Below are positions 45,546 through 56,050 of a stretch of 64,000 bases of DNA, piece by piece (position 1 is the first letter of the stretch; every line of letters begins with the position of its first letter). Under the pieces are notes generated by a model. The model was not told where the DNA came from. It ran no database searches and saw only the letters and a list, made by a program, of their open reading frames with translations. The position numbers and the translations under genes were made by a program. This DNA is from Marivivens geojensis (GTDB lineage: Bacteria; Pseudomonadota; Alphaproteobacteria; Rhodobacterales; Rhodobacteraceae). The DNA lies in contig NZ_JALKCU010000001.1 of the NCBI RefSeq assembly GCF_023540835.1, positions 1-64,000 of the forward strand, written 5' to 3'.

Positions 45546-46649
45546 ATGTCGTACAATACCTTCGGTCACATCTACCGCACCACCACGTGGGGCGAGAGCC
45601 ATGGTCCAGCTTTGGGCGCAACAGTCGACGGCTGCCCTCCAGGCGTGGCGCTGACACCAGAGATGATTCAGGTTTGGTTGGACAAGCGCAAACCGGGCCA
45701 AAACAAAAATACGACCCAACGCAATGAACCCGATGCAGTGAAAATCCTGTCTGGCGTGTTTGAAGGCGTGACCACTGGCACCTCAATCCAGCTGATGATC
45801 GAAAACACAGACCAGCGGTCCAAGGACTATGGCGACATCGCCCAGACCTTCCGCCCGGGCCACGCGGACCTCGCTTATCACCAAAAATACGGCCTGCGCG
45901 ATTATCGCGGCGGCGGTCGTTCCTCTGCCCGTGAAACGGCTGCTCGCGTTGCATCCGGTGGTGTTGCGCGTGAGGTATTGAAAACACTCGCGCCCGCAAT
46001 CGAGATCAAAGGTTACATGGTCCAGATGGGCGACAAAAAGATCGACCGTGATCGGTTCGATTGGAACGCTATCGACCAGAATGATTTTTGGTGCCCTGAC
46101 GCACATATGGCGTCGGAGTGGGAAGACTACCTGCAATGGCTCCGCAGGGACGACCACAACAGCGTTGGCGCAGTGATCGAAGTCGTGGCGCGCAATGTCC
46201 CTGCGGGGATCGGCGCTCCGATCTATGCAAAGCTAGATACCGATCTCGCAGCTGCGATGATGTCAATCAACGCCGTCAAAGGTGTTGAAATCGGCGAAGG
46301 CATGGCTGCAGCTGCCCTGACAGGACGCGACAACGCTGACGAGATCTTCTTTGAAGACGGTCAGGTGCGTTACGGGTCAAACCACGCTGGCGGCATCCTT
46401 GGTGGTATTTCCACTGGCCAAGACGTCGTCGTGCGCTTTGCTGTGAAGCCGACCTCGTCCATCCTGTCGCCGCGCCGTTCCATTCGCATGGACGGCACCC
46501 CGACCGAAGTCGTCACCAAAGGTCGCCACGACCCTTGCGTCGGCATCCGCGCAGTCCCCGTAGGTGAAGCGATGGCGGCATGCGTCATCCTCGACCATAT
46601 CCTGCTCGACCGCGCCCACACTGGCGGCAACCGAGGTCAGATCGGCTAA
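45546..46649 (+). CDS. aroC: Chorismate synthase
   Basis: Last step of the shikimate pathway, converting EPSP to chorismate with reduced FMN (367 aa). The start [20 protein letters not shown] is the family signature, then [14 protein letters not shown] and the Arg-rich [15 protein letters not shown] region. The C-terminus has SGNxxxG-like elements and [18 protein letters not shown]. The ATG at 45546 has AGGAGG 8 nt upstream. The open frame to 45423 crosses the thi riboswitch and is not used. A bidirectional hairpin follows. Confidence 0.97.
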   Translation: MSYNTFGHIYRTTTWGESHGPALGATVDGCPPGVALTPEMIQVWLDKRKPGQNKNTTQRNEPDAVKILSGVFEGVTTGTSIQLMIENTDQRSKDYGDIAQTFRPGHADLAYHQKYGLRDYRGGGRSSARETAARVASGGVAREVLKTLAPAIEIKGYMVQMGDKKIDRDRFDWNAIDQNDFWCPDAHMASEWEDYLQWLRRDDHNSVGAVIEVVARNVPAGIGAPIYAKLDTDLAAAMMSINAVKGVEIGEGMAAAALTGRDNADEIFFEDGQVRYGSNHAGGILGGISTGQDVVVRFAVKPTSSILSPRRSIRMDGTPTEVVTKGRHDPCVGIRAVPVGEAMAACVILDHILLDRAHTGGNRGQIG

Positions 46650-46670
46650 TCCTACAGATGATCAAGATAC

Positions 46671-46696
46671 TAAGCGGCGCCCAAGAGGCGCCGTTA
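46671..46696. terminator. Terminator between aroC and the EamA transporter gene
   Basis: CGGCGCC (46675-46681) pairs with GGCGCCG (46687-46693) around a 5-nt loop, extended by TAA/TTA. It overlaps the end of the convergent gene and suits both strands. Confidence 0.65.
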
Positions 46697-47563
46697 TAGT
46701 TTTGCGCCTTGCTTGGACAATTGGACGGCCAAAATCCCAGCAGCAATAATCGCAACGCCGATCACGTCCCAGTGGGTCAGTTCCTCTCCAATCAGTGCCC
46801 ACGCGATGGTTACGCCAAAGAACGGGTTCAAGAAGTGGAAGGTTGCAGCTTTGATCGCTCCGATCCGCTGAACGAGCAGGAACCAGACAAGAGTTGCCAA
46901 AAGGCCGGGAACCAGAGTGGTGTAGAAGAACGCCACGATAAGCTGCCAGCTCCAAATAATATCCCAGCTTTCGAGCAGAGTCGCAGGCACGGACAGAACG
47001 GCCGAGCCGACCAGCATTTGTAAACCAACGATCATCAAAACGTTGCCGCCAGAGGACGCACCGCGCACGGACAGCGTTGCAATCGCCAGCGCAGTCACAC
47101 CAATGGCGCACAGAACGAGGCCCATAACATCAATCGTCCCCGAAAGGCGCGCGCCCATAATCACGGTCACGCCGATAATCCCAGCGACAAGCCCGAGCAT
47201 ACCCAGCGGCTTTGGCCGATCGCCCATCACCCAGCCGAAAAGCGCAACGATCAACGGCATCGTCGCTGCAATGATTGCAGCCAGTGACGCTTCAATCGTT
47301 TGCATAGCGACGAAGAACAGTCCGAGATAGAGCGCGTTCTGGCAAACACCAAAAATCAGCGTGGCCTTCCATTGGTCTCGGGTCAGTTTGGCCCGCTGTC
47401 CCATCGCATACGCAATCGCGATCCCAAGAAGACCCGACACCAAAAACCTCAGCGATAGTGAGGCCATCGGCGGGGCATATTGGACGATAATTCGTGCAGA
47501 GGTGAAGGCAGATGACCACATCAGGGCAAATGAAAGCCCCATCAAAATAGCACGTAAATCCAT
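46694..47563 (-). CDS. EamA-type DMT-family transporter
   Basis: Ten-helix membrane exporter or permease of the drug/metabolite transporter family (289 aa) with the tandem EamA layout. The first half ends around MGDRPKPLGMLGLVAGIIGV and the second around GEELTHWDVIGVAIIAAG. The N-terminus MDLRAILMGLSFALMWSSAF is typical. Substrate unknown. It lies downstream of the HU gene on the same strand but a terminator separates them, so it likely has its own promoter. Confidence 0.85.
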   Translation of the reverse strand: MDLRAILMGLSFALMWSSAFTSARIIVQYAPPMASLSLRFLVSGLLGIAIAYAMGQRAKLTRDQWKATLIFGVCQNALYLGLFFVAMQTIEASLAAIIAATMPLIVALFGWVMGDRPKPLGMLGLVAGIIGVTVIMGARLSGTIDVMGLVLCAIGVTALAIATLSVRGASSGGNVLMIVGLQMLVGSAVLSVPATLLESWDIIWSWQLIVAFFYTTLVPGLLATLVWFLLVQRIGAIKAATFHFLNPFFGVTIAWALIGEELTHWDVIGVAIIAAGILAVQLSKQGAKL

Positions 47564-47582
47564 AATGTCCCCGAGAATGAAA

Positions 47583-47610
47583 AAAGGGCCGCTGATGCCA
47601 GCGACCCTTT
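47583..47610 (-). terminator. Terminator of the HU gene
   Basis: On the minus strand AAAGGGTCGCTG pairs with CAGCGGCCCTTT (one G.T pair) followed by a T-run, 38 nt after the HU stop. Confidence 0.85.
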
Positions 47611-47647
47611 CTTAAGAATGCGTCAGGTGCAAGACCTGCAGAACGAC

Positions 47648-47935
47648 TTATGCGTTAACGCTGTCTTTCAGTGCTTTCGCGATGGTCATTTTCACAACCT
47701 TATCTGCCGGCTTCGACATGGTTTCGCCGGTTGCAGGGTTGCGAACCATACGCTCGGGACGCTCGCGGCAGTAGATTTTGCCTACGCCCGGAAGGGTCAC
47801 AGCGCCACCGCCCGAAACTTCGGAGGTGATGATATCGATCAGAGCTTCGAGACCAGCGGTTGCGGTCTTTTTGTCTGTGCCTGCTTTTTCAGCGAGTGCG
47901 GCGACGAGTTGCGCCTTAGTCATCGGCTTTGCCAT
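47648..47935 (-). CDS. hup: HU-family DNA-binding protein
   Basis: Nucleoid-associated protein (95 aa) that bends and compacts DNA as a dimer. The N-terminal helices are MAKPMTKAQLVAALAEKAG, the beta arm carries GVGKIYCRERPERMVRNP with the PATGE turn, and the C-terminus is ADKVVKMTIAKALKD. The typical GFG of HU is replaced by GVGKIY. The upstream region on the minus strand has an AT-rich element (TATTAT) suited to a strong promoter. Confidence 0.93.
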   Translation of the reverse strand: MAKPMTKAQLVAALAEKAGTDKKTATAGLEALIDIITSEVSGGGAVTLPGVGKIYCRERPERMVRNPATGETMSKPADKVVKMTIAKALKDSVNA

Positions 47936-48067
47936 TTTTATGGTCTCCCTAGTTCCGCCCGATATTGGGCCTCATGTCCCGTATAATAACGGTATATAGT
48001 AGATCACCACTATGAAAAGTGGATCGATGCAAGCAAAAAAGCCCTATTTTCGACCAAAAAGGCGAAA

Positions 48068-49534
48068 TCAGAGGAATGCTGTTTCCTCAAAGCTGCGCAA
48101 TTTCCGACTATGGATGCGTTCAAGAGGCATTTCTCGCAGGTGTTCCATAGCCCGCACACCAATCATGAGGTGCCGTGCGACCTGTGTTTTATAGAAATCT
48201 GAGGCCATTCCTGGCAATTTCAACTCGCCATGCAGCGGCTTGTCAGACACGCACAGGAGCGTGCCGTAGGGCACTCTGAAGCGGAAGCCATTGGCGGCGA
48301 TGGTCGCGCTCTCCATATCGAGCGCTACAGCCCTTGATTGGCTTAGCCGCTGCACAGGGCCAGAGTGGTCCCGAAGCTCCCAGTTGCGGTTGTCGATGGT
48401 CGCAACGGTGCCTGTGCGCATGATGCGCTTGAGATCGTAGCCAGAGACCTCTGTGACCTCTGCCACAGCATTCTCGAGCGCGATCTGAATTTCGGCAAGT
48501 GCGGGGATCGGAACCCAAACGGGCAAATCATCGTCCAGAACGTGGTCTTCGCGCAGGTAAGCATGAGCCAAAACGAAATCACCCAACCGCTGGCTATTCC
48601 TCAAACCAGCACAGTGCCCAACCATCAACCAAGCGTGCGGACGAAGCACTGCAATGTGGTCTGTTGCTGTCTTAGCGTTCGACGGACCGACGCCAATATT
48701 GACCAAGGTAATACCCGATCCATCGGCGCGTTTAAGGTGGTATGTCGGCATCTGCGGGAGTTTTGCAGGAATAGGCAGCGGCTCTGCAGCTCCCGTGATC
48801 ACGATGTTCCCTGGCCCGACGAATTCGATATAGCCGCTATCGGGATTAGCCAGCATTTGGCGGGCGTAGGCTTCGAATTCTTCGACGTAGAACTGGTAGT
48901 TCGTAAACAACACGTGGTTCTGGAAGTGATCTGGCGCTGTCGCCGTGTAGTGCGACAACCTCGCCAGCGAATAGTCCACCCGTTGCGCCGTGAACGGAGC
49001 AAGTGGATGCGAGCCATCGGGGTATGTGAATCCAGTGCCATTCACGATGTCATCGTGCGTAATCGACAAATCAGGCACGTCGAACACATCCCGCAAGGTG
49101 AAATTCATCGCGCCTTCTTGGGGGATCGTAACCGCCGCATCGTTCACAACGGCAAAATGGACAGGAATTGGCGTCGTGGAGGGTCCGATTTCAACCGAAA
49201 TGGAGTGATTTTCGATCAACTGACCGATCTGCTGACGCAAGTAATTCGCAAACAAACGAGGCTGCGTCACAGTCGTTGAATAGACGCCGGGCGTTGCCAC
49301 ATGGCCAAAGGACAGACGGCTATCGGTCTGGGCATAGCTTTTGGTTTCAATTCTGATCTCGGGATAAAACGCGCGATAGCGGGCCTCTGGTTTGCCTTCA
49401 GTGACAGCGCGTGAAAACTCTTTGCCAAGGAACTGAACTGCTGCATCGTATAATTCGATCAAGCGCTCGACGGCCTGATCTGCGTTATCAAAGCTCTCAG
49501 CCGCCAACGTGTCGGCCGTAATGATTTGGTTCAT
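48068..49534 (-). CDS. amn: AMP nucleosidase
   Basis: Hydrolyses AMP to adenine and ribose-5-phosphate, buffering the adenylate pool (488 aa, normal length). The N-terminal AMP-nucleosidase domain includes YPEIRIETKSYAQTDSRLSFGH. The C-terminal nucleoside-phosphorylase fold includes TLVNIGVGPSNAKTATDHIAVLRPHAWLMVGHCAGLR, split here, and VALDMESATIAANG with the catalytic Asp/Glu region. It is isolated on the minus strand, with 133 nt to the HU gene and 191 nt to the divergent DUF4253 gene. Confidence 0.94.
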   Translation of the reverse strand: MNQIITADTLAAESFDNADQAVERLIELYDAAVQFLGKEFSRAVTEGKPEARYRAFYPEIRIETKSYAQTDSRLSFGHVATPGVYSTTVTQPRLFANYLRQQIGQLIENHSISVEIGPSTTPIPVHFAVVNDAAVTIPQEGAMNFTLRDVFDVPDLSITHDDIVNGTGFTYPDGSHPLAPFTAQRVDYSLARLSHYTATAPDHFQNHVLFTNYQFYVEEFEAYARQMLANPDSGYIEFVGPGNIVITGAAEPLPIPAKLPQMPTYHLKRADGSGITLVNIGVGPSNAKTATDHIAVLRPHAWLMVGHCAGLRNSQRLGDFVLAHAYLREDHVLDDDLPVWVPIPALAEIQIALENAVAEVTEVSGYDLKRIMRTGTVATIDNRNWELRDHSGPVQRLSQSRAVALDMESATIAANGFRFRVPYGTLLCVSDKPLHGELKLPGMASDFYKTQVARHLMIGVRAMEHLREMPLERIHSRKLRSFEETAFL

Positions 49535-49725
49535 TCTTCTACCTTTTTGGAATTGTTTTGGACGTCGGCACGCGCCCCGATTACAGGGTAGGAGTGTCCG
49601 GTTATGATGCCTGATAGGTCCATCCTCAAATCTGACACCAGTTATGCAACGTCTTCAAGACGCAATGGCACTTGCTGCTGGCAGAGCGATGATGGCAAAT
49701 GGCGTCAAACCGCTTGGGGGCGAGC

Positions 49726-50478
49726 ATGAGTATTTTGAAAAAGTTATTTGGCCCGGATGATGATCAGGCTTTGATCTACGAAGCTGGTTCTCTGGTCGAA
49801 ACCACGGTGACTCGCTTTCCACTGATCCGATGTCACAGCGATCTCGCTCAGGCCGTCATCGCAAAAGAAGCCCAAAATCGGGACCATACTCCCATAATCA
49901 TCGGTTCAATCCGATCCGTCGAATTACTGAACGATGCCACGCCGCGACCCATCACGGACATCGCGTTACGGGCTGCCAAATTCGATTTCCCTGCGTGGAT
50001 GGATCAGGCAAAGCTTGATTGGGCTGCACGATCCAACATCACAAAACAACCGGTGCCGCCACGCGGACCATCAGATACGCACACCAACCACGCCGATGCT
50101 ATTGATAGCGCGGTCTGGGATCCTGCACGCGGCGCGGCGTTGCAGACGATCTACATCGCGCTCTTCCCCACCGCGGACCCGACCGAAGTGTCTGCCTACC
50201 TCGATTACGGTGGATGGAATGCCTTTCCAGAAACCGAAGTCCATATGGGGCTGATGCGCCGCTGGCGCGATCGCTTCGGCGCACGGCTGATTGGTCATAG
50301 CCACGACACACTGACTTTCCACGTTCTACGCCCACCTCACACACTTGCCGAAGCGCTGACGCTTGCCGAAGAGCACTACGCCTATTGCCCAGATGTCGTT
50401 GATCAGGGGTTTGAAACGCTAGATACGCTTGCTGGCGCTCTCATGAATGCGGCTACTTGGCAGTTCTGGTGGGACTGA
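49726..50478 (+). CDS. DUF4253 domain protein
   Basis: A 250-aa cytoplasmic protein with a C-terminal DUF4253 domain, not characterised functionally. The ATG at 49726 has GGGGG upstream. Recognisable family traits are WDPARGAALQTIYIALFPTADPTEV in the middle, YLDYGGWNAFPETEVHMGLMRRWRDRFGA (abbreviated) and the acidic end with EEHYAYCPDVVDQGFETL. No catalytic site can be named. A 38-codon open frame (49644-49760) overlaps its start. Confidence 0.75.
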   Translation: MSILKKLFGPDDDQALIYEAGSLVETTVTRFPLIRCHSDLAQAVIAKEAQNRDHTPIIIGSIRSVELLNDATPRPITDIALRAAKFDFPAWMDQAKLDWAARSNITKQPVPPRGPSDTHTNHADAIDSAVWDPARGAALQTIYIALFPTADPTEVSAYLDYGGWNAFPETEVHMGLMRRWRDRFGARLIGHSHDTLTFHVLRPPHTLAEALTLAEEHYAYCPDVVDQGFETLDTLAGALMNAATWQFWWD

Positions 50479-50517
50479 CCACTTGACCGCGTCACTGGTC
50501 ACGTCACATTGCGAAAC

Positions 50518-51366
50518 ATGAAAACGCTTCTCTCATTCGGTCACGGCTATTCCGCCCAAGCCCTCAAACGACTTCTGCCCGACGATTGGACGGTGATCGG
50601 GACAACTAGGTCCGCCGACAAAGCGGCAAGGCTGCTTGCTGATGGCGTCGATCCCCGGGTTTGGCCCGGCGCTGACATGCGGCCTGCACTAGACTGTGCG
50701 ACCCACCTTTTGATTTCCGCCGCGCCGAATGAAGAGGGTGACCCAGTTCTGCAACACCTACGGGGTGAAATTCTATCGCGAGCCGATACCTTTGAATGGG
50801 TCGGATATCTGTCCACGACGGGCGTCTATGGTGACCACAGCGGCGATTGGGTGGATGAAGATGCCCCCCTGACCCCAGCCACAAAACGTGGGCAACTGAG
50901 GGTTAAGGCAGAGGCCGAATGGCGCGCTATGGGCCTACCTCTCCATATCTTTAGGCTCGCGGGCATTTACGGTCCCGGTCGTGGACCGTTTGCGAAAGTA
51001 CGCAACGGGACGGCGCGGCGGATCATCAAACAGGGGCAGGTGTTCAGCCGCACCCATGTCGAAGACATCGCACAGGTGCTTTGGGCCTCAATCAACCGCC
51101 CTAATCCGGGTGCCGCGTATAATGTCTGCGACGACGACCCGGCTCCGCCCGAAGATGTGATCGCCTACGCGGCGAAACTGCTGAATCTTCCAATCCCGCC
51201 AGCCGAGGATTTCGAGACAGCAGAAATGACCCCAATGGCGCGGTCGTTCTATGCCGAAAGCAAGAAGGTGAAAAACGACCGGATTAAGGACGAATTAGGT
51301 GTGATTTTGAAGTATCCAGACTACCGCAGCGGTCTGGACGCCCTTCTCGCCGATGGAACCGACTAG
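50518..51366 (+). CDS. NAD-dependent epimerase/dehydratase-like protein (YeeZ-type)
   Basis: Extended/atypical SDR protein (282 aa) with the Rossmann start [19 protein letters not shown], which lacks a perfect GxxGxxG. It then has [27 protein letters not shown], similar to YeeZ-like proteins. [15 protein letters not shown] and [19 protein letters not shown] match NAD(P)-binding epimerase-like families. Substrate unknown. Its stop overlaps that of dxs by 4 nt on opposite strands. Confidence 0.78.
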   Translation: MKTLLSFGHGYSAQALKRLLPDDWTVIGTTRSADKAARLLADGVDPRVWPGADMRPALDCATHLLISAAPNEEGDPVLQHLRGEILSRADTFEWVGYLSTTGVYGDHSGDWVDEDAPLTPATKRGQLRVKAEAEWRAMGLPLHIFRLAGIYGPGRGPFAKVRNGTARRIIKQGQVFSRTHVEDIAQVLWASINRPNPGAAYNVCDDDPAPPEDVIAYAAKLLNLPIPPAEDFETAEMTPMARSFYAESKKVKNDRIKDELGVILKYPDYRSGLDALLADGTD

Positions 51367-53288
51367 GCAGTCTTTCCGATCGCCGCCACACCAAGAACCT
51401 CGAGCACTTTTGCTTCGATGTCCTCGGCGTTCAATCCAGCCGTCGCATACATATCGCGCGGATTGGCGTGATCGATGAACGTATCAGGCAAAACCATCGA
51501 ACGGAATTTCAGACCTGCGTCGAATACACCCTCGTCAGACAGCAATTGCGCAACGTGGCTGCCGAAGCCACCGACTGCACCTTCTTCGATAGTGATCAGA
51601 GCGTCATGATCTGCGGCCAGTTTCAGGACCAATTCACGGTCAAGCGGTTTTGCAAAACGCGCATCCGCAACGGTGGGAGAAATGCCTTTAGCGTTCAGGC
51701 TTTCGACGGCTTGCATAACCTCTTGAAGTCTAGTCCCGAAGGAGAGGATCGCGACCTTCTTACCCTCAACAATCATGCGGCCTTTGCCGATTTCGAGAGG
51801 CTCGGCATCGGTGGGGATTTCGACTCCAACACCTTCACCGCGAGGGAAGCGGAATGCGATCGGCCCTTCGTCATGCGCCGCAGCCGTCACAACCATCCGC
51901 ACCAGTTCGGCCTCATCCGCAGCAGCCATGACAACCATGCCTGGCAAATTCGCCAGAAACGCGACATCAAAGCTGCCCGCATGTGTCGCGCCATCAGCAC
52001 CAACCAGACCAGCACGGTCGATAGCAAAACGAACGGGCAGACGTTGGATTGCAACATCGTGGACGACCTGATCGTAACCGCGCTGCAAGAACGTCGAATA
52101 GAGCGCGCAGAACGGTTTCATTCCGCCTGCGGCCAGACCAGCAGCAAAGGTCACCGCATGTTGTTCGGCGATACCGACGTCAAAGCAACGTGACGCATAA
52201 CGTTCCATGAATTTAGATAGACCGGTGCCATCTGGCATTGCAGCCGTGATCGCGCAGATTTTTTGATCCTTCGCCGCCAAGTCGAGCAAGGCCTCTGCAA
52301 AGACATTCGTGTAGCTTGGCGCGTTGGAGGGCACCTTGTGTTGCTTGCCACTCGGAACGTCGAATTTGGCCGTCGCGTGACCTTTGTCACGTGCCGCCTC
52401 TGCGGGGGCGTAACCCTTACCTTTTTTCGTGATTGCATGAATCAGGATCGGACCAGTTGCTCTCGCCTTGACCGTGCGCAAGACGGCCAAAAGCTGCTCC
52501 ATATCATGCCCATCAATCGGCCCAATGTAAGAGAAGCCAAGTTCTTCGAACATGGTCCCACCGACGGTCATATGCTTGAGCATATCCTTCGCACGCTTGG
52601 CACCCTCACGGAATGGCGGAGGAAGCAAGCTGACAGCACCCTTGGCAGCCGCTTTCAACTCTTGGAACGGAGCGCCTGCGTAAAGACGCGATAGATAAGA
52701 GGACAGAGCGCCAACCGGCTCTGCAATCGACATCTCGTTGTCGTTCAGAACAACGATCATCCGCTTACCCAAATGACCCGCGTTGTTCATTGCCTCAAAT
52801 GCCATGCCCGCAGACATGGACCCATCACCGATCACCGCAATCGCGTCGCCGACACCCTCTTCGGTCACGCCGCCCAAATCGCGCGCCACGGCAAAGCCGA
52901 GCGCAGCGGAAATCGACGTTGAAGAGTGACCAGCCCCAAAGGCGTCATACGGGCTTTCACTGCGTTTGGCGAAACCGGACAGGCCATCTTTTTGACGGAG
53001 GGTCCGAATACGATCCCGACGACCTGTTAAAATTTTATGCGGGTAACACTGGTGAGAAACGTCCCAGATGATCTTATCTTTCGGCGTATCGAACACCGCA
53101 TGTAGCGCGACAGTCAGTTCCACAACACCAAGCCCAGCGCCCAAATGCCCACCAGTTACCGATACCGCACTGATCGTCTCGGCACGCAGTTCATCGGCGA
53201 CGTGACGCAGTTCACCATCCGACATCCCTTTGAGGTCAGCAGGTGAATGAACGCGGTCGAGGTGTGGCGTCATCGGTGTGTCAGTCAT
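51363..53288 (-). CDS. dxs: 1-deoxy-D-xylulose-5-phosphate synthase
   Basis: Thiamine-diphosphate enzyme that starts the MEP isoprenoid pathway from pyruvate and glyceraldehyde-3-phosphate (641 aa). The TPP motif is [16 protein letters not shown]. The catalytic start region is [18 protein letters not shown], and transketolase-like [13 protein letters not shown] and [15 protein letters not shown] follow. The C-terminal domain ends near [15 protein letters not shown]. It is the last gene of a minus-strand run after ispA (7-nt gap), so DXP and prenyl-diphosphate supply are coexpressed. Confidence 0.97.
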   Translation of the reverse strand: MTDTPMTPHLDRVHSPADLKGMSDGELRHVADELRAETISAVSVTGGHLGAGLGVVELTVALHAVFDTPKDKIIWDVSHQCYPHKILTGRRDRIRTLRQKDGLSGFAKRSESPYDAFGAGHSSTSISAALGFAVARDLGGVTEEGVGDAIAVIGDGSMSAGMAFEAMNNAGHLGKRMIVVLNDNEMSIAEPVGALSSYLSRLYAGAPFQELKAAAKGAVSLLPPPFREGAKRAKDMLKHMTVGGTMFEELGFSYIGPIDGHDMEQLLAVLRTVKARATGPILIHAITKKGKGYAPAEAARDKGHATAKFDVPSGKQHKVPSNAPSYTNVFAEALLDLAAKDQKICAITAAMPDGTGLSKFMERYASRCFDVGIAEQHAVTFAAGLAAGGMKPFCALYSTFLQRGYDQVVHDVAIQRLPVRFAIDRAGLVGADGATHAGSFDVAFLANLPGMVVMAAADEAELVRMVVTAAAHDEGPIAFRFPRGEGVGVEIPTDAEPLEIGKGRMIVEGKKVAILSFGTRLQEVMQAVESLNAKGISPTVADARFAKPLDRELVLKLAADHDALITIEEGAVGGFGSHVAQLLSDEGVFDAGLKFRSMVLPDTFIDHANPRDMYATAGLNAEDIEAKVLEVLGVAAIGKTA

Positions 53289-53295
53289 GGCTGTC

Positions 53296-54153
53296 TCACT
53301 TATCGCGGGCGATCACAAAACGTGCCGCGTCGCGCAGGGTTTGCGCGGTTTCACCATAGATAGATAGGGCATCGCAAGCCTCAGTCACCAAATCGGCCGC
53401 GCGGCGTTTCGCCCCGTCCAAACCCAAGAGGGAGACAAATGTCGCTTTGCCTGCATCAGCGTCTTTGCCGACGGCTTTGCCGACCGTTTCTATATCGCCC
53501 GTCACGTCCAGAACATCATCCCAGATTTGGAAGGCCAGCCCCAAAGCATCGCCATAGCGTTTCAACGGACCAATGTCCGCGCCCGCCATTCGAGGCCCTG
53601 CCGTCGCAGACCATGTGATGAGCGCTCCCGTTTTGCCGGCCTGCAATGTCGTGATCTGGTCGAGTGTGAGTGGAGCCGAAGCGGTCTCTGCTGCGATGTC
53701 CAACGCCTGACCACCGACCATCCCACGTACGCCCGACGCATCGGCAAAGGTACGGATCAGATCTATCCGTCGCTCAGCGGTACAGTCAGCGGAAGCCAAG
53801 AATTCAAACGCTAGAGATTGAAGCGCATCACCCGCGAGGACGGCAGTTGTTTCGTCCCATTTGCGATGAACGGTTGGTTGCCCACGGCGCAGATCATCAT
53901 CGTCCATGCAGGGCAGATCATCATGCACCAGAGAATAAGCATGCAAACATTCGATAGCCGCCGCGACCTTCACTGCGTTCGGCACGCCGTGGAGAGCCGC
54001 GCCTTCGAGAACTAAAAAACCGCGTAACCCTTTTCCACCGCGCACCGCATATCCCATCGCATCAGCGACAGGCATATCAATGCTCGAGAGCGCCTGCGCG
54101 ATTTCAGCCTCAGCGAGATCGCGAGCGCGGGTTAGTGCGGCAGTCAATGACAT
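53296..54153 (-). CDS. ispA: Farnesyl/geranyl diphosphate synthase
   Basis: Polyprenyl synthase (285 aa) building C10-C15 or longer diphosphates. The first Asp-rich motif is [17 protein letters not shown], the second is [12 protein letters not shown], and [14 protein letters not shown] marks the N-terminal pocket. The ATG at 54153 overlaps the xseB stop (TAATG); the open frame up to 54252 is an extension within xseB and is not used. xseB-ispA-dxs is a common order in bacteria. Confidence 0.95.
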   Translation of the reverse strand: MSLTAALTRARDLAEAEIAQALSSIDMPVADAMGYAVRGGKGLRGFLVLEGAALHGVPNAVKVAAAIECLHAYSLVHDDLPCMDDDDLRRGQPTVHRKWDETTAVLAGDALQSLAFEFLASADCTAERRIDLIRTFADASGVRGMVGGQALDIAAETASAPLTLDQITTLQAGKTGALITWSATAGPRMAGADIGPLKRYGDALGLAFQIWDDVLDVTGDIETVGKAVGKDADAGKATFVSLLGLDGAKRRAADLVTEACDALSIYGETAQTLRDAARFVIARDK

Positions 54154-54395
54154 TAGCCAGCGTCCAGCGGTGCCGTTCCAGTCGGTGCACCATCGGCGCC
54201 CAAAGTGATCTTGGCCACTTTTTCTTCGGCTTCTTTCAGCTTGGCCTCGCAACGAGCCTTCAACGCAGCGCCACGTTCGTAAAGCGCGATGGAATCGTCA
54301 AGCGCCACGTCGCCATGCTCAAGGCGGTTCACAACCGACTCCAGCTCTTTCATCGCCTGCTCAAAGCTCATTTCATCAACGGGCGTGTCAGTCAT
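54153..54395 (-). CDS. xseB: Exodeoxyribonuclease VII small subunit
   Basis: Small subunit (80 aa) that assembles with XseA into the single-strand DNA exonuclease ExoVII. The core motif SFEQAMKELESVVNRLEHG and the helix LDDSIALYERGAALKARCEAKLKEAE are hallmarks. It overlaps both neighbours by a few bases and is part of the dxs operon. xseA lies elsewhere. Confidence 0.93.
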   Translation of the reverse strand: MTDTPVDEMSFEQAMKELESVVNRLEHGDVALDDSIALYERGAALKARCEAKLKEAEEKVAKITLGADGAPTGTAPLDAG

Positions 54396-55318
54396 CGGCC
54401 TCTTTCCTCCAGAACACTTACATGGGCGGCAGCGGAGGCTGCCAACGCGTCAAGGTTATAGCCACCTTCCAATGCAGATACCACGCGCCCGTTGCAAGAG
54501 GCCTCGGCAATATCACATAGGCGGTGTGTCACCCAGGCAAAGTCTTCGGTCTCGAATTCCAACTGGGCAAGCGGATCATCACGGTGCGCATCAAAGCCTG
54601 CAGAAATAATCAATAGTTCGGGTGCGAAAGCCATAAGGCGAGGGAACACTTGTTCTTCGTATACTTTGTGAAAAACGTCAGAGCCGCTGGCGGGGGGCAA
54701 GGCGATATTCAGAACGTTGTCGAACTCACCCGTATCGACAGGATCACCGGTACCGGGCCAAAGCGGCATCTGTTGCGACGTGATCGTTAGGATACGGGGA
54801 TCATCCTCGCACAACGCCTGAGTGCCATTGCCATGATGGACATCGAAATCAACGATAGCAACACGGCGCAATCCATGGTGATCGAGCGCATATTTCGCGG
54901 CAATCGCAACATTGCCGAACAGACAAAAGCCCATTGGGATTTCTTGTTCCGCATGGTGACCGGGGGGACGAATGGCGGCAAAGGCGTTCTTGACGTCTCC
55001 GCTCAGCACTTTGTCGACTGCGAGCAGTACAGCACCTGCAGCACGATACGCCGCCTCAAGAGATCCGGGCGACATATGCGTGTCAGCATCCAATTGCCGT
55101 GATCCCGATGAGGGCAATGCCGCACGCAGCCGATCAATGTAAGACTGCGGATGGCACCGTTTTAAATCATCGTCCGCCGCCATTGGAGCAGACAAGCGCT
55201 CCAACGGAATATCAGACAAGGCGTCCAACACGACCTGAAGACGGGCAACCTGTTCAGGATGTCCGTCGGGCGTCACATGGTTCAAGCAGGCGGGGTGTGT
55301 GATCATAACTGTGGTCAT
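54392..55318 (-). CDS. Histone-deacetylase-family (AcuC-like) deacetylase
   Basis: Zinc-dependent arginase/deacetylase-fold enzyme (308 aa), of the acetoin-utilisation/polyamine deacetylase group. The active-site motifs are RPPGHHAEQEIPMGFCLFGN and VDFDVHHGNGTQA, giving the His/His and Asp-His metal ligands, with a Tyr region near ALEGGYNLDAL at the C-terminus. Substrate (acetyl-lysine, acetylpolyamine or other) cannot be told. It overlaps xseB by 4 nt and lies 30 nt downstream of the petR-like gene. Confidence 0.9.
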   Translation of the reverse strand: MTTVMITHPACLNHVTPDGHPEQVARLQVVLDALSDIPLERLSAPMAADDDLKRCHPQSYIDRLRAALPSSGSRQLDADTHMSPGSLEAAYRAAGAVLLAVDKVLSGDVKNAFAAIRPPGHHAEQEIPMGFCLFGNVAIAAKYALDHHGLRRVAIVDFDVHHGNGTQALCEDDPRILTITSQQMPLWPGTGDPVDTGEFDNVLNIALPPASGSDVFHKVYEEQVFPRLMAFAPELLIISAGFDAHRDDPLAQLEFETEDFAWVTHRLCDIAEASCNGRVVSALEGGYNLDALAASAAAHVSVLEERGR

Positions 55319-55348
55319 ACCGCAAGGAACCCCAATCCCATCCGTCCG

Positions 55349-56050
55349 TCAATCAGGCTGCAACATGTAACCCGAACCGCGAACCGTCTGGAGATAGCGA
55401 GGCTGTTTCGGATCGACTTCGATCTTGCGGCGCAGACGGGTGATCTGAACATCGACAGCGCGTTCCTGCGTTTGCCCACCAGATCGGCTAAGCTCCTCGA
55501 CCAAGGTGCCCCGCGATACGGGTTCACTGGGCTTGGCGCTGAAAATCTTCATCAGCTGGCTCTCGGTCGCGGTCAGACGGATCAGATCATCACCCTTCCA
55601 CAACTCTCCCCGATCTACATCGTAGCGAAACGGACCCATATTGAGAGACTTCGGCACCACGACAGCCGGAGCCGCTTGCGGAACACGACGTAAGATCGCG
55701 TTGATCCGCAAGAGCAGTTCCTTGGGTTCAAACGGCTTCGCAAGGTAATCGTCAGCGCCCGCTTCCAAACCTGCAATCCGGTCCGATGTCTCGCCCTTTG
55801 CAGTCAGCAACATAATGGGCGTGCCCAATCGTGCCCGCAGATCGCGGCACAACGACATACCGTCCTCACCGGGCATCATGACGTCCAGAACGATCAAATC
55901 GAATTCAAGACCAGACAAGATACGACGCGCATGGGCCGCATCGCGCGCCGTGCTCACCAAAAAGCCATTCCGCATCAGGAACTTTTGCAGAAGTCCTCTG
56001 ATCCGTTCGTCGTCATCAACAATTAGAATATGGGCGTCATCGGCGCTCAT
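55349..56050 (-). CDS. petR: OmpR-family response regulator, PetR/CenR-type
   Basis: Two-component regulator (233 aa). The receiver domain has acidic pocket IVDDDE, phosphoacceptor Asp56 in LIVLDVMMPGEDG, Thr in LLTAKGETSDR and Lys in YLAKPFEP. The C-terminal OmpR-type winged helix ends DVQITRLRRKIE and RYLQTVRGSGYML. In Rhodobacter, petR lies with petP next to petABC and is needed for their expression; here it is with petP but about 13 kb from petABC. A cognate histidine kinase is not adjacent. It overlaps petP by 4 nt. Confidence 0.85.
   Translation of the reverse strand: MSADDAHILIVDDDERIRGLLQKFLMRNGFLVSTARDAAHARRILSGLEFDLIVLDVMMPGEDGMSLCRDLRARLGTPIMLLTAKGETSDRIAGLEAGADDYLAKPFEPKELLLRINAILRRVPQAAPAVVVPKSLNMGPFRYDVDRGELWKGDDLIRLTATESQLMKIFSAKPSEPVSRGTLVEELSRSGGQTQERAVDVQITRLRRKIEVDPKQPRYLQTVRGSGYMLQPD

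Noticed and set aside
48365-49279. A 304-codon plus-strand frame opposite amn
   Set aside because: Low-complexity Arg/Cys composition and complete overlap with AMP nucleosidase.
54154-54252. N-terminal extension of ispA into xseB
   Set aside because: The ATG at 54153 overlaps the xseB stop as TAATG and the family N-terminus starts there.
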